Assembly: GCA_964457365.1 (NCBI GenBank)
Contig: CAYWFP010000039.1
Span: 1 to 33,055 of the forward strand
Origin: CAYWFP01 sp964457365
Lineage (GTDB): Bacteria; Planctomycetota; SZUA-567
Reading direction: 5' to 3'
Length of the DNA stretch: 33,055 nucleotides
Of this stretch, positions 8,318 to 16,112 are shown in pieces. The translations under genes were made by a program, and so were the position numbers. Position 1 is the stretch's first letter, and every line of letters starts with the position of its first letter. A model generated the notes under the pieces. The model was not told the origin of the DNA and searched no databases. It worked only from the letters and a program-made list of their open reading frames with translations.

Positions 8318-9100
8318 ATGGCGAGCGGAAATCTGGTACAGGCGTTGACGCGGGGGTTGGACATCCTTGTGCTGCTGGCCGAAGCGGGCGAGAGCTTGTC
8401 ACTGAAAGCGATCAGCGACCGCTTGGGGCTGAAGAACACCACCGTACACAACCTGCTGCGCACCTTGCGCGCGTCGGGTTTTGCCGCGCAGTTGTCTCAC
8501 TCGCAGGAATATACCCTCGGGCCGCGATTGCCGGCGCTGATGGCGCGCTACGGCGCCAACAAGCTGCTCATGCGGATGGAAGGCATGCTGCAGGCCCTGG
8601 CCGGCGACGATCCCTCATGCACGTATTCCTTTACCCAGCCGGTCGGGGGCGAGGTCTGGTGTCGGCTGCGGTTGAGCCCGGATCATCACAGCAGGATGCA
8701 GCGCACGCCCGACACCACGTTCAACCTCTACAGCAGCGCCTCGGGACTGGCCACGCTGGCGTTCGCCGGCGAGGAGATCAGCCGGCCGCTGCAGCAGCGC
8801 CACCCTCTGCTCGAGGAGGGAGCGCACCTGTGGCCGCGGCGCGAGAAGCTGGATGCGTACCTGGCGCAGTGCCGGCGCGACGGTTTCGCGCTGCACCCGC
8901 TGCGAAGCGATACGCAACTGGCCGTCGCCGCACCGGTTCGTCACGCGGACGGTTCCTTCGCCGGCACGCTGGGCGCCAGCCGTTCGGCCGGAGAGGGCGA
9001 GCATTTCGACGAAGCGCCGCACCGCTCCATGGGCGAGCGGTTGGCCGCGATTCTGCAGGACGATTCACGAAGCGGAGACGATCATGACAAACGCAATTGA
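8318..9100 (+). CDS. IclR-family transcriptional regulator
   Basis: The 260-residue product has an N-terminal winged helix-turn-helix (about 8-65) with the IclR pattern of a short leading helix (ALTRGLDILVLLAEAG), then LSLKAISDRLGL and the recognition helix NTTVHNLLRTL. A C-terminal ligand-binding domain follows (SSASGLATLAF, VAAPVRHADGSFAGTLGAS). IclR proteins bind small effectors, often sugar or aromatic catabolites. AAAAAGG at 8305-8311 sets the start at 8318, in agreement with the promoter. The gene overlaps the next by 17 bases, so regulator and Fe-S protein are translationally coupled. It probably controls the operon 8318-15120 and itself through the palindrome at 8287-8304. The effector is unknown; a desulfated sugar is a guess. 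Confidence 0.88.
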   Translation: MASGNLVQALTRGLDILVLLAEAGESLSLKAISDRLGLKNTTVHNLLRTLRASGFAAQLSHSQEYTLGPRLPALMARYGANKLLMRMEGMLQALAGDDPSCTYSFTQPVGGEVWCRLRLSPDHHSRMQRTPDTTFNLYSSASGLATLAFAGEEISRPLQQRHPLLEEGAHLWPRREKLDAYLAQCRRDGFALHPLRSDTQLAVAAPVRHADGSFAGTLGASRSAGEGEHFDEAPHRSMGERLAAILQDDSRSGDDHDKRN

Positions 9101-10184
9101 GAACCCGGCCGCGGCGGCGAGGCGGACCATCGCCGATCCGGGGAGTCTGGACCACGACCCGGTGGCGGCCGCGCGCGCGGTCAAGAAGCAGGCGATCGCG
9201 CTCGGAGCGGACTTCGTCGGCATCGGTAATATCGAACGCTGGGAACGCGCGCCGTTGCAGATGGATCCGCGGCAGATCATGCCCGAATGCCGCAGCATCG
9301 TCTGCATGGGGTTCCGGGTGATGCGCGGTTCCATGCGCGGCATCGAGGAGGGCACGTACTTCAGCAACTACTCGGCCATGGGCTACGGCGGCATCACCTA
9401 TCTCTACATGCCCATAACCGTCATCAACCTGTGCAAGTACATCGAGGATCGCGGCTACGAGGCCATCCCCATGGGGCACCAGTCGGACTGGCGCGCCATC
9501 GACAACGAGGGGCAGATGAAGCCGAACTACAGCCGCCCCGTCGCGCCCGGCCGCGCCGCGCCGGATATCATGGTGCACCTGCGCATCGCCGCCTTCCTCT
9601 GCGGCTGCGGCGAGATCGGCATGAGCAAGATGTTCCTCTCGCCGCAATACGGTCCGCGCAATCGTGTCGGCATTGTTCTCACCGACGTGGAACTGGCGCC
9701 GGATCCGTTGTACGAGGGGCCGCAGTTGTGCAACAAGTGCGGCGCCTGCGCTCGCGCCTGTCCGGCGCAGGGATTCGACACGAGCAAGACGGTAAAGGTC
9801 GAACTCGCCGGGCGCGAGGTGGAGTGGTGGGACCTGGACATGAAGAGATGCGACATGTGCTTCCGCGGCGGGCAACCCAGCGACGCGCCGGTGGCGAAGG
9901 AAGAGAAGTACATGGATCCCATGTACGGCCGGCAGATCAAGCGCGGTTCGCACACGCCGTTCAACCGGAAGCCGCGCAACCTGTACAACACCGGGCAGGC
10001 CGTCTGCGGTGCCGCCGGGTGCACCCGCGCGTGCATGATCAGTCTCGAGAACCGCGGCGTGCTGCAGAACAAGTTCAAGCAGAAGTTCCGCCGGCGCAAG
10101 CCCTGGTCGGTCGACTGGTCGCAGGAGGCGTACCCGGTGGACGCTTCGGCGGCCGACCGGGTGCAGACGAACGAGGCGGATTGA
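9084..10184 (+). CDS. QueG/reductive-dehalogenase-like 4Fe-4S protein
   Basis: The 366-residue product has the fold signature shared by epoxyqueuosine reductase (QueG) and reductive dehalogenases: an N-terminal ALGADFVGIG region, CRSIVCMGF, then AAFLCGCGEIGMSKMFLSPQYGPRNRVGIVLTD split over 169-201. The first cluster is C216-x2-C219-x2-C222-x3-C226-P, a normal 4Fe-4S motif. The second set is unusual: C256-x2-C259 and C308-x4-C313-x3-C317 rather than the usual CxxCxxxCP, so the second cluster may be altered. No Tat signal is present, so it is cytoplasmic. QueG relatives use cobalamin, but a corrinoid site cannot be verified by eye. GCGGAGA lies before ATG 9084. It is one base from the sulfatase downstream and overlaps iclR upstream, pointing to a catabolic redox step rather than tRNA modification. 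The substrate is unknown. Confidence 0.72.
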   Translation: MTNAIENPAAAARRTIADPGSLDHDPVAAARAVKKQAIALGADFVGIGNIERWERAPLQMDPRQIMPECRSIVCMGFRVMRGSMRGIEEGTYFSNYSAMGYGGITYLYMPITVINLCKYIEDRGYEAIPMGHQSDWRAIDNEGQMKPNYSRPVAPGRAAPDIMVHLRIAAFLCGCGEIGMSKMFLSPQYGPRNRVGIVLTDVELAPDPLYEGPQLCNKCGACARACPAQGFDTSKTVKVELAGREVEWWDLDMKRCDMCFRGGQPSDAPVAKEEKYMDPMYGRQIKRGSHTPFNRKPRNLYNTGQAVCGAAGCTRACMISLENRGVLQNKFKQKFRRRKPWSVDWSQEAYPVDASAADRVQTNEAD

Positions 10185-10185
10185 G

Positions 10186-11583
10186 ATGACAGGCGAAAAC
10201 CGGCCGAACATCCTCTTCATCATGGACGATCAGCATCGCTTCGACTGGCTGGGCTGCCTGCGGCCGGGGACGGTGGAGACGCCGAACCTCGACCGCCTGG
10301 CCGCCGAGGGCATGCATTTCATCCACTGCTGCACCACCTCGCCCGTCTGCGCGCCGGCGCGAATCGCCCTGGCCACGGGGTTGATGGCGCCGCGCACCGG
10401 AGCGTATACCAATAACGACGTGCTGGCGCCCGGGGTGAAGACGCACTACCAGCATTTCCGCGACCACGGCTATCGCGTGGAACTGGTGGGCCGCACCGAT
10501 CTGCACAAGCCCGGCGCGCCGGGCAGCGTCCACGGCAACCGTCCGCTCAACTACGCGCACGGTTTTACCCGCGCGCTCGAGATCGAGGGCGGCATGGCCT
10601 GTGGCCTAGCCGGGCGGGACGGACACGTGAGCGGGCCCTATACCAAGCGGCTCGCGGAAGATGGCTGGTTCGAGGCGTATGTGAAGGATTACCTCGACCG
10701 CTGTAAGAAAGGCTGGGTGGTAGGCGCCAGCCACGACTCGGTCCTGCCGCGGGAGCTGCACCAGGACGTCTTCGTCGGCGACGCGGCTGTGGCTCGCCTT
10801 CGACGGCTGGAATACGATTATTCCTGGTACATGTTCGTCAGCTTCCAGGGGCCGCACGACCCGTTCGATCCACCAGCGGATCTGGGCGCAAAGTACCGCC
10901 GGCGCGCCATGCCGGAGGCGATCCCCCCCACGGAGGAACCGCGCCCCGCGCGCATCGACAAACGGCGAGAACCGTTCGCCAGGGCCACCGCCGAGGATAT
11001 CGCTATCGCCCGGCGACAGTACTCGGCCAAGGTGGAATTGATCGACCGGCAGGTGGGAAAAATCCTCGACGCGCTGCATGCCCGCGACGATGCCGCGAAC
11101 ACCATCGTCGTCTTCGCCAGCGACCACGGCGAGATGCTGGGCGATTTCGGCCTCTTCCAGAAACAGATGGCCTACGAAGGGGCGCTGCGGGTGCCGTTGA
11201 TCGTCTCCGGGTCGGGCATTGCCCGGGGCAGAAGCAAAGCGCTGGTCGAACTCTTCGATCTCAATCCGACACTGGTCGACTTGGCCGGACTGCCGGTACA
11301 GGACGGGCTCGAGGCGGCCTCGTTCTGCCGGATTCTTCGGGGAGAGGAGCAGATCCACCGCGATGCCTGCGTGGTCTGCGGTGAGGGCTATCATGCCGTG
11401 CGCACGCGCGACTATACGTATATCGAGAACGACGACGACCTGACCGAACTCTATGATCTGAATGCCGACCCGGATCAGCGCCGCAACGTGGCGGAAGCGA
11501 ACCCCGACCGCGTCGCCGCGCTGGCCCAAGCGCTTCGCCGACGGCTTGCGGGACGAGCGCGCGAAACGGCGATTGTTTCGTGA
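10186..11583 (+). CDS. Type I sulfatase (formylglycine-dependent), cytoplasmic
   Basis: The 465-residue product is a complete S1-type sulfatase. NILFIMDDQ (8-16) carries the metal-binding Asp pair D14-D15, C55-A-P-A-R59 is the C-x-P-x-R motif whose Cys becomes formylglycine, LATG follows, and ASDHGEMLGD holds the second metal-binding Asp-His pair. RVPLIVSG and a short ELYDLNADPDQRRN-type C-terminal element complete the family pattern. It hydrolyses a sulfate ester of a carbohydrate or small molecule; the S1 subfamily cannot be set by eye. There is no signal peptide. The ATG is one base after the stop of the Fe-S gene, so coupling is likely. It needs a maturation enzyme (FGE or anSME) that is not in this window. 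Confidence 0.9.
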   Translation: MTGENRPNILFIMDDQHRFDWLGCLRPGTVETPNLDRLAAEGMHFIHCCTTSPVCAPARIALATGLMAPRTGAYTNNDVLAPGVKTHYQHFRDHGYRVELVGRTDLHKPGAPGSVHGNRPLNYAHGFTRALEIEGGMACGLAGRDGHVSGPYTKRLAEDGWFEAYVKDYLDRCKKGWVVGASHDSVLPRELHQDVFVGDAAVARLRRLEYDYSWYMFVSFQGPHDPFDPPADLGAKYRRRAMPEAIPPTEEPRPARIDKRREPFARATAEDIAIARRQYSAKVELIDRQVGKILDALHARDDAANTIVVFASDHGEMLGDFGLFQKQMAYEGALRVPLIVSGSGIARGRSKALVELFDLNPTLVDLAGLPVQDGLEAASFCRILRGEEQIHRDACVVCGEGYHAVRTRDYTYIENDDDLTELYDLNADPDQRRNVAEANPDRVAALAQALRRRLAGRARETAIVS

Positions 11584-11597
11584 TGGCGAATCCACGC

Positions 11598-11625
11598 TTG
11601 CATCGGAACGACCGGGCGCTATGAT
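11598..11625 (+). promoter_or_regulatory. Candidate internal promoter before the second sulfatase
   Basis: TTGCAT (11598-11603) and TATGAT (11620-11625) are 16 bases apart in the only sizeable gap (94 bases) of the operon. The same TATGAT -10 precedes the methionyl-tRNA synthetase gene. A transcript would start near 11632, leaving about 45 bases of leader. Confidence 0.45.
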
Positions 11626-11677
11626 GGCCCGCGTCGGCAAAATCGCCGGCGCGACAAGTCCATGCCCGGAGACGACC

Positions 11678-13108
11678 ATGCCCGCGCAACCGCATATCCT
11701 GCTGATCTGCACCGACGAGCAGGCGCCGCAACTGATGGGATGCATGGACGACCCGTTGGCGCGGACGCCGAACCTGGACCGGCTGGCCGCGCGCGGGGTG
11801 AATTTCCGCCAGGCCTACTGCAACAACCCGATCTGCGTGCCGGGACGCTACAGCATCATGACGGGCAAATACGTGCGCGAACTGGGCGCGCTCTATTACG
11901 GCGACGGGCTGGACCCGCAGACGTGGACCTATCCGAAGCATTTCGCCCGCGCGGGCTACCAGACGACGTGCGTCGGGAAGATGCATTTCATGGGGCTCGA
12001 GCAGATGCACGGCTGGAGTCTTCGGCCGTATGGCGATATGGAAATCGACCGCCGTTTCGCCAAGATGCCCGGCTTCACGGGCGATCCGTATGCCGAAAGC
12101 TGCCGCGATCTGCCCAACCGCCCGCCCGGCGGCGGGCTGGCGCAGTGGGTGAAATCGGCCGGACCGGGCGAGAACGGGTTCATCCTCTTCGACGATTCGG
12201 TGACCCGCGAGGCGCGGATCCACCTGCGGGACTATTTCCGCAACGAGATCATCCCGCAGTTCCACCCCGAGCGGCCGCTCTTGTTCGAGGTCAGTTACAA
12301 GACCCCGCACTGGCCGTTCTGGGCGCCGCGGGAGTTGTACGACTATTACCGCGAGCGCGTCGAGATGCCGGCGGTGGCCGAGGCGGCGGCGACGATTCCC
12401 TTCCTGGCGAACAAGCAGCGGAACGAATTGCCGACACCGGTGACGCGCGAGGAGATCCTCAATGCCCGCGCGGCGTACTACGGCCTGATCGAATACGTCG
12501 ACCGGCAGATCGGTCAGGTCCTGGACGTCCTGGACGAGTTGGGCGTGCTGGACGATTTTCTGATCCTGATGCATACCGATCACGGCGAGATGGCCGGAGA
12601 GCACGGGATGTGGGGCAAGGCCTGCGCGTACGAGCATTCCGTGCGGGTGCCGCTGATGGTCTCCTGGCCGGGGCGGATTCCCGAGCAGACGGTGGTCGAT
12701 ACGCCGGTCTCCAACGTCGATATCTTCCCCACGCTCTGCGACTACGCCGGGCTCGATACCCCGCCCGATCTGCGCGGCACGAGCCTGCGCCCGCTGATCG
12801 AGAATCCCGACGCCTTCGCCGCGCGGACGGTCGTCTCGGAGTTCTTCGGCGCCGGCAACTGGGTCATGGCGCGGCGGGGCGCGCTCAAGCTCGTGCGTTA
12901 CTGCGATCCCGAGAACGAACCGCAGGGCGCGCAGCTCTTCGATCTCGAGCGCGATCCGCACGAACTGGACAACCGCATCGACGATCCGGCCTACGCCGAG
13001 ACGGTGCGGGAACTGAGCCGGGAGATCGCGTCTCTTCCGGCGCCGTTCCGCCGGGACAGCGAACGCGAGCGCGCGTGGCATACGCCGCCGGCTTATCGCG
13101 ACGACTAA
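11678..13108 (+). CDS. Type I sulfatase (formylglycine-dependent), cytoplasmic
   Basis: The 476-residue product starts at 11678, where GGAG precedes the ATG and the family N-terminus (PHILLICTDEQ) begins at once; the longer upstream frame is leader. C53-V-P-G-R57 is the C-x-P-x-R activation motif. HTDHGEMAGEHGMWGK supplies the distal metal-binding Asp-His, and D13 with E14 replaces the usual Asp pair, a common variant. YKTPHWPFWAPREL and SVRVPLMVSWPG follow the S1 pattern, and the protein ends in a typical short beta domain (FDLERDPHELDN). It is clearly diverged from the sulfatases at 10186 and 29211, suggesting different sulfate positions or sugars. No export signal is present. It lies 29 bases before the GHL6-like gene. 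Confidence 0.9.
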   Translation: MPAQPHILLICTDEQAPQLMGCMDDPLARTPNLDRLAARGVNFRQAYCNNPICVPGRYSIMTGKYVRELGALYYGDGLDPQTWTYPKHFARAGYQTTCVGKMHFMGLEQMHGWSLRPYGDMEIDRRFAKMPGFTGDPYAESCRDLPNRPPGGGLAQWVKSAGPGENGFILFDDSVTREARIHLRDYFRNEIIPQFHPERPLLFEVSYKTPHWPFWAPRELYDYYRERVEMPAVAEAAATIPFLANKQRNELPTPVTREEILNARAAYYGLIEYVDRQIGQVLDVLDELGVLDDFLILMHTDHGEMAGEHGMWGKACAYEHSVRVPLMVSWPGRIPEQTVVDTPVSNVDIFPTLCDYAGLDTPPDLRGTSLRPLIENPDAFAARTVVSEFFGAGNWVMARRGALKLVRYCDPENEPQGAQLFDLERDPHELDNRIDDPAYAETVRELSREIASLPAPFRRDSERERAWHTPPAYRDD

Positions 13109-13137
13109 TCCATCCGGTTGTGGGAGAAAGGAACCCG

Positions 13138-15120
13138 ATGAGCGACCAGCTTCCGTCTCGTCAGATCCACCTGGACTTTCACACCTCCGAGAAGATCGCC
13201 GGCATCGGCGCTGACTTCGACGCCGACGCCTTCGCCGATACGCTGGCCAAGGCGCATGTCAACTCGGTCAACCTCTTCGCGCTCTGTCATCACGGCTGGA
13301 TCTATTACGATTCGCGGAAGTTCGCCCAGCAGAAACACCCGCACCTGGAGTGCAACCTGCTGAAGGAGCAGATCGAGGCTTGTCACCGACGCGGCATCAA
13401 GACGCCGATCTACGTCTCGGTGCAGTTCGCGTACGAAACCGTCCGGCTGCATCCGGAGTGGCTGGCCAGGGAACCCAGCGGCCGGCACCTGGGGATCTAC
13501 CCCTTCGATCCGGGCTTCTACCACGTCCTCTGTCTGAATACGCCGTACGTCGATCATCTCAAGGCGGTCGTCGGCGACATCTTCGACTCGGTGCCGGTGG
13601 ATGGATTCTGGTTCGACATCGTCGTCCCCCGGCCGTGCTGCTGCCGCTACTGCACGGAAGGGATGCTTGCGGAAGGGATGGACCCGCGCGAGGAGGACGA
13701 CCGCATCCGCTACGGCAACGAGGTGCTGGCGCGCTTCCAGAACGACATGACCGCCCATGTCCGGTCGCACGACGAAGACGTGCTGATCTTCTACAACAGC
13801 GGCCACATCGGACCCAAGCACCGCGCCATGCTGCCGGCGTTCACGCACCTGGAACTCGAGAGTCTCCCCAGCGGCCATTGGGGCTATATCCATTACCCCC
13901 TGACCGCGCGCTATGCCCGGACGCTCGGCTACGAGCACCTGGGCATGACCGGCAAGTTCCACACCGCCTGGGGCGACTTCCACAGCTACAAGAACGAGGA
14001 GGCGCTGGACTTCGAGGTGCTGCTGATGCTGGCGATGGGGGCCAAGTGCTGCATCGGCGATCAACTCCATCCGCGCGGCACGCTCTGCCCGGTGAGTTAC
14101 GGCCTGATCGGCAATGTCTACGAGAAGGTCGAGGCGCTCGAGCCCTGGTGCGTCGGTGTCGAACCGGTCTGCGATATCGCCGTCTACCATCCCGAGGAGT
14201 TCGAGCTGATCAACCGGAAGGGCGGTTCTTTGGGCACGACGCTCAAGGGGGCGGTGCGGCTGCTGCAGGAGTTGCACTACCAATTCGACATTGTCGACTC
14301 GCAGGCGGATATTTCGCGCTACAAGCTGGTGGTACTGCCCGACGAGATCCCCGTCGACGACGCGCTGGCGAAGAAGCTCAACGACTTCGTCGCCGCCGGC
14401 GGGAAGATCCTCGCCACGCATCGCGGCGGCCTCGAGACCGGCACGGAGGCGTTCGCTGTCGATTTGGGCGCGACGTACGAAGGCGAGGCGGAGTTCGCGC
14501 CGGTCTTCGTCGTGCCGACCGACGAGATGGGCGCGACGCTGCCCAAGGTGGAGCATGCGCTATACCTGCAGGGAAGCCGGGTCGCGGCCTCCGGCGGCAC
14601 GGTGCTGGCCGCGAACAGGCGACCGTACTTCAACCGGACGTGGGAGCATTACTGCAGCCACCGCCACGCGCCCGGTAACGGCGAGACCTGCGGGCCGGCG
14701 GCCGTCGCGACGGCGCACTCGGTCTATTTCGCCCAGCCGCTCTTTACGCAGTACGCCGACAATGCGCCGCGGTGGGTGCGCACGCTGGTGGGCGACGCTC
14801 TGGCGCGCCTGCTGCCCGATCCGGTCATGACCGTGGATGGGCCGCACGCGCTGATCGCCACGGTCAACCGCCAGGCCGAGCCCGACCGCTACGTGGTCCA
14901 CCTGCTCTGTTACCTGCCGATGCGCACGAGCGACAAGATCGATATCGTCGACGAGGTGATCCCGATCCACGACGTGGCGGTGACGCTCCGCGTCGGAAAG
15001 CCGGTCTCGTCCGTCTCGCTGGCGCCCTCGGGGGAGGCGCTGGACTTCACCCGGGACGGCGACGCGGTCCGTTTCGTACTGCCGAGGCTGGACGGGCATG
15101 CGGTCGTCGCGCTGGCGTAA
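13138..15120 (+). CDS. GHL6/GH151-like glycoside hydrolase (putative alpha-L-fucosidase)
   Basis: The 660-residue product starts with IHLDFHTSEKIAGIG, the hallmark opening of 'hypothetical glycosyl hydrolase 6' (GHL6) proteins, the core found in GH151 alpha-L-fucosidases. A TIM barrel spans about 8-340, with VDGFWFDIV (D160 a possible catalytic residue) and HLELES on later strands. Residues about 370-500 form a glutamine-amidotransferase-like domain (YKLVVLPDEIP, FVAAGGKILATH) as in many retaining hydrolases with a trimerisation domain, followed by a C-terminal beta domain. A dense CCCRYC cluster (C167, C168, C169, C172) directly follows the D160 strand. AGAAAGGA sets the start; no signal peptide. 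Last gene of the apparent operon, after two sulfatases. Alternative activity: beta-galactosidase-like. Confidence 0.72.
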   Translation: MSDQLPSRQIHLDFHTSEKIAGIGADFDADAFADTLAKAHVNSVNLFALCHHGWIYYDSRKFAQQKHPHLECNLLKEQIEACHRRGIKTPIYVSVQFAYETVRLHPEWLAREPSGRHLGIYPFDPGFYHVLCLNTPYVDHLKAVVGDIFDSVPVDGFWFDIVVPRPCCCRYCTEGMLAEGMDPREEDDRIRYGNEVLARFQNDMTAHVRSHDEDVLIFYNSGHIGPKHRAMLPAFTHLELESLPSGHWGYIHYPLTARYARTLGYEHLGMTGKFHTAWGDFHSYKNEEALDFEVLLMLAMGAKCCIGDQLHPRGTLCPVSYGLIGNVYEKVEALEPWCVGVEPVCDIAVYHPEEFELINRKGGSLGTTLKGAVRLLQELHYQFDIVDSQADISRYKLVVLPDEIPVDDALAKKLNDFVAAGGKILATHRGGLETGTEAFAVDLGATYEGEAEFAPVFVVPTDEMGATLPKVEHALYLQGSRVAASGGTVLAANRRPYFNRTWEHYCSHRHAPGNGETCGPAAVATAHSVYFAQPLFTQYADNAPRWVRTLVGDALARLLPDPVMTVDGPHALIATVNRQAEPDRYVVHLLCYLPMRTSDKIDIVDEVIPIHDVAVTLRVGKPVSSVSLAPSGEALDFTRDGDAVRFVLPRLDGHAVVALA

Positions 15121-15186
15121 CGCGTCGACCGGCGCCGACGTCTTCTCGCTTGCCTAGAGCGGGGTGCGCGCGAAGTGCTTGAGTTC

Positions 15187-15224
15187 CTTCTCCGGACGCA
15201 TTCCGGCGCTCCTCTCCGGAGAAG
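15187..15224. terminator. Hairpin between convergent genes
   Basis: CTTCTCCGG (15187-15195) is exactly complementary to CCGGAGAAG (15216-15224) around a 20-base loop. It lies 66 bases after the GHL6 stop and 11 bases from the end of the convergent metallo-hydrolase gene, a position suited to two-way termination, though neither side has a T-tract. Confidence 0.45.
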
Positions 15225-15235
15225 AAACGCGATCT

Positions 15236-15955
15236 TCAGGGCAGGGGAACGGCGCACGGTTCTCCCGACTCCAGGCGCAGCGGACGGATACCGAGTGCTT
15301 TGACGCCGGTGAGGAACGGTTCCGGATCGGCCGTGTTGGCGGCGAAGAGACCGTAATGCATCGGTGCCGCCGCTGCCGGCTGCAGCATCTTGATCACTCG
15401 CACCGCTTCCTCTCCGTTCATGTTGCCCAGGCGCCCGTTGATGCAGATCAGGGCCAGGTCGATGCGTTCCGCGCTTCTTCGGCGTATGCCTTCGGCCACG
15501 GCGGCGTCGTAGGTGGTATCGCCGCTGATGTATAGCCGCGCATCGCTTGTTTCGACCAGCAGGCCGATGGCGTGCGCATCGCTGTGGAAGGCCGGCGTGG
15601 CGTAGAGGGTGAACGGCGGGTGGCTCAGCACTCCGCCGGATGCCAACAGAGGCATGAGGCGGCGGTCGGCGATTTCGAGTCGATGGGCGTGATCGAGAAC
15701 GCTTGTCGGCCCGGCGAAGGTGCAGGCGGGAAACCGCGTTGCCAGTGGCAGGACGGTCTCGGGGTCGAAGTGATCGGCGTGGTCGTGCGTCGCCACGACC
15801 AGCGTCGGCGCCAGTTCCTTCACGCTCAACGGAGGCGGAATCATGCGCGTCATGCCCGTCTCGCGCAACGCATCGCTGAGGTACGGATCGACCGCGATGC
15901 GCGCCTCGCCAGCGCGCAGCAGAAATCCGCCTTGTCCCAGCCAGGTAATCTCCAT
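15236..15955 (-). CDS. UlaG-like metallo-beta-lactamase-fold hydrolase
   Basis: The 239-residue product begins MEITWLGQGGF, the usual first strand of UlaG/UPF0173-type MBL proteins; further upstream in-frame ATGs are ignored because GGAGA lies just before this start. H57-D-H59-A-D61-H62 is the HxHxDH metal motif, followed by H124, ISGDTTYD (D146) and a late MHYGL His. This set binds one or two divalent metals for hydrolysis. UlaG itself opens L-ascorbate-6-phosphate lactone, so a sugar-lactone substrate is a reasonable guess here, since bacterial fucose breakdown can pass through a lactone. It is cytoplasmic, convergent with the GHL6 gene and divergent from the GH71 fusion gene, sharing a 157-base control region with it. 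Confidence 0.8.
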   Translation of the reverse strand: MEITWLGQGGFLLRAGEARIAVDPYLSDALRETGMTRMIPPPLSVKELAPTLVVATHDHADHFDPETVLPLATRFPACTFAGPTSVLDHAHRLEIADRRLMPLLASGGVLSHPPFTLYATPAFHSDAHAIGLLVETSDARLYISGDTTYDAAVAEGIRRRSAERIDLALICINGRLGNMNGEEAVRVIKMLQPAAAAPMHYGLFAANTADPEPFLTGVKALGIRPLRLESGEPCAVPLP

Positions 15956-15986
15956 GGGTTTTCTCCGCGTCGGCGATTTTCCCGCT

Positions 15987-16014
15987 ACTGTATGAAAAAT
16001 CCCAATTTCCGCAA
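15987..16014 (-). promoter_or_regulatory. Candidate promoter for the UlaG-like gene
   Basis: On the minus strand TTGCGG (16014-16009) and TACAGT (15992-15987) are 16 bases apart, giving a start near 15980 and a short leader of about 25 bases to ATG 15955. Confidence 0.5.
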
Positions 16015-16026
16015 ACAGATAAAAAG

Positions 16027-16059
16027 TTGTCACAGGCGAGGAGGTTTCGCGTATATACT
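16027..16059 (+). promoter_or_regulatory. Candidate promoter for the GH71 fusion gene
   Basis: TATACT at 16054-16059 is a good -10 placed for a start near 16066. The only -35-like hexamer, TTGTCA at 16027-16032, is 21 bases away (19 from an alternative TATATA at 16052), longer than ideal. The promoter may need an activator, or the -35 is degenerate. Confidence 0.4.
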
Positions 16060-16068
16060 GCAAATCCT

Positions 16069-16084
16069 TGGCAACCGATTGCCA
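16069..16084. promoter_or_regulatory. LacI-type operator palindrome
   Basis: TGGCAA-CCGA-TTGCCA is a 16-bp palindrome with perfect 6-bp arms and a CG at its centre, the layout of LacI/GalR-family operators. It begins about 3 bases after the predicted transcription start, where a repressor would block initiation. No LacI-family gene is in the window, so the regulator would be encoded elsewhere. A second short repeat, CAGAG/CTCTG, adjoins it (16083-16097). Confidence 0.6.
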
Positions 16085-16112
16085 GAGAAGCGCTCTGACA
16101 GAAAGGACGTGA

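Noticed and set aside
9084..10184. Annotation as the housekeeping epoxyqueuosine reductase queG
   Set aside because: Second cluster motif is altered and the gene is embedded between an iclR gene and a sulfatase, so a queuosine role is not supported.
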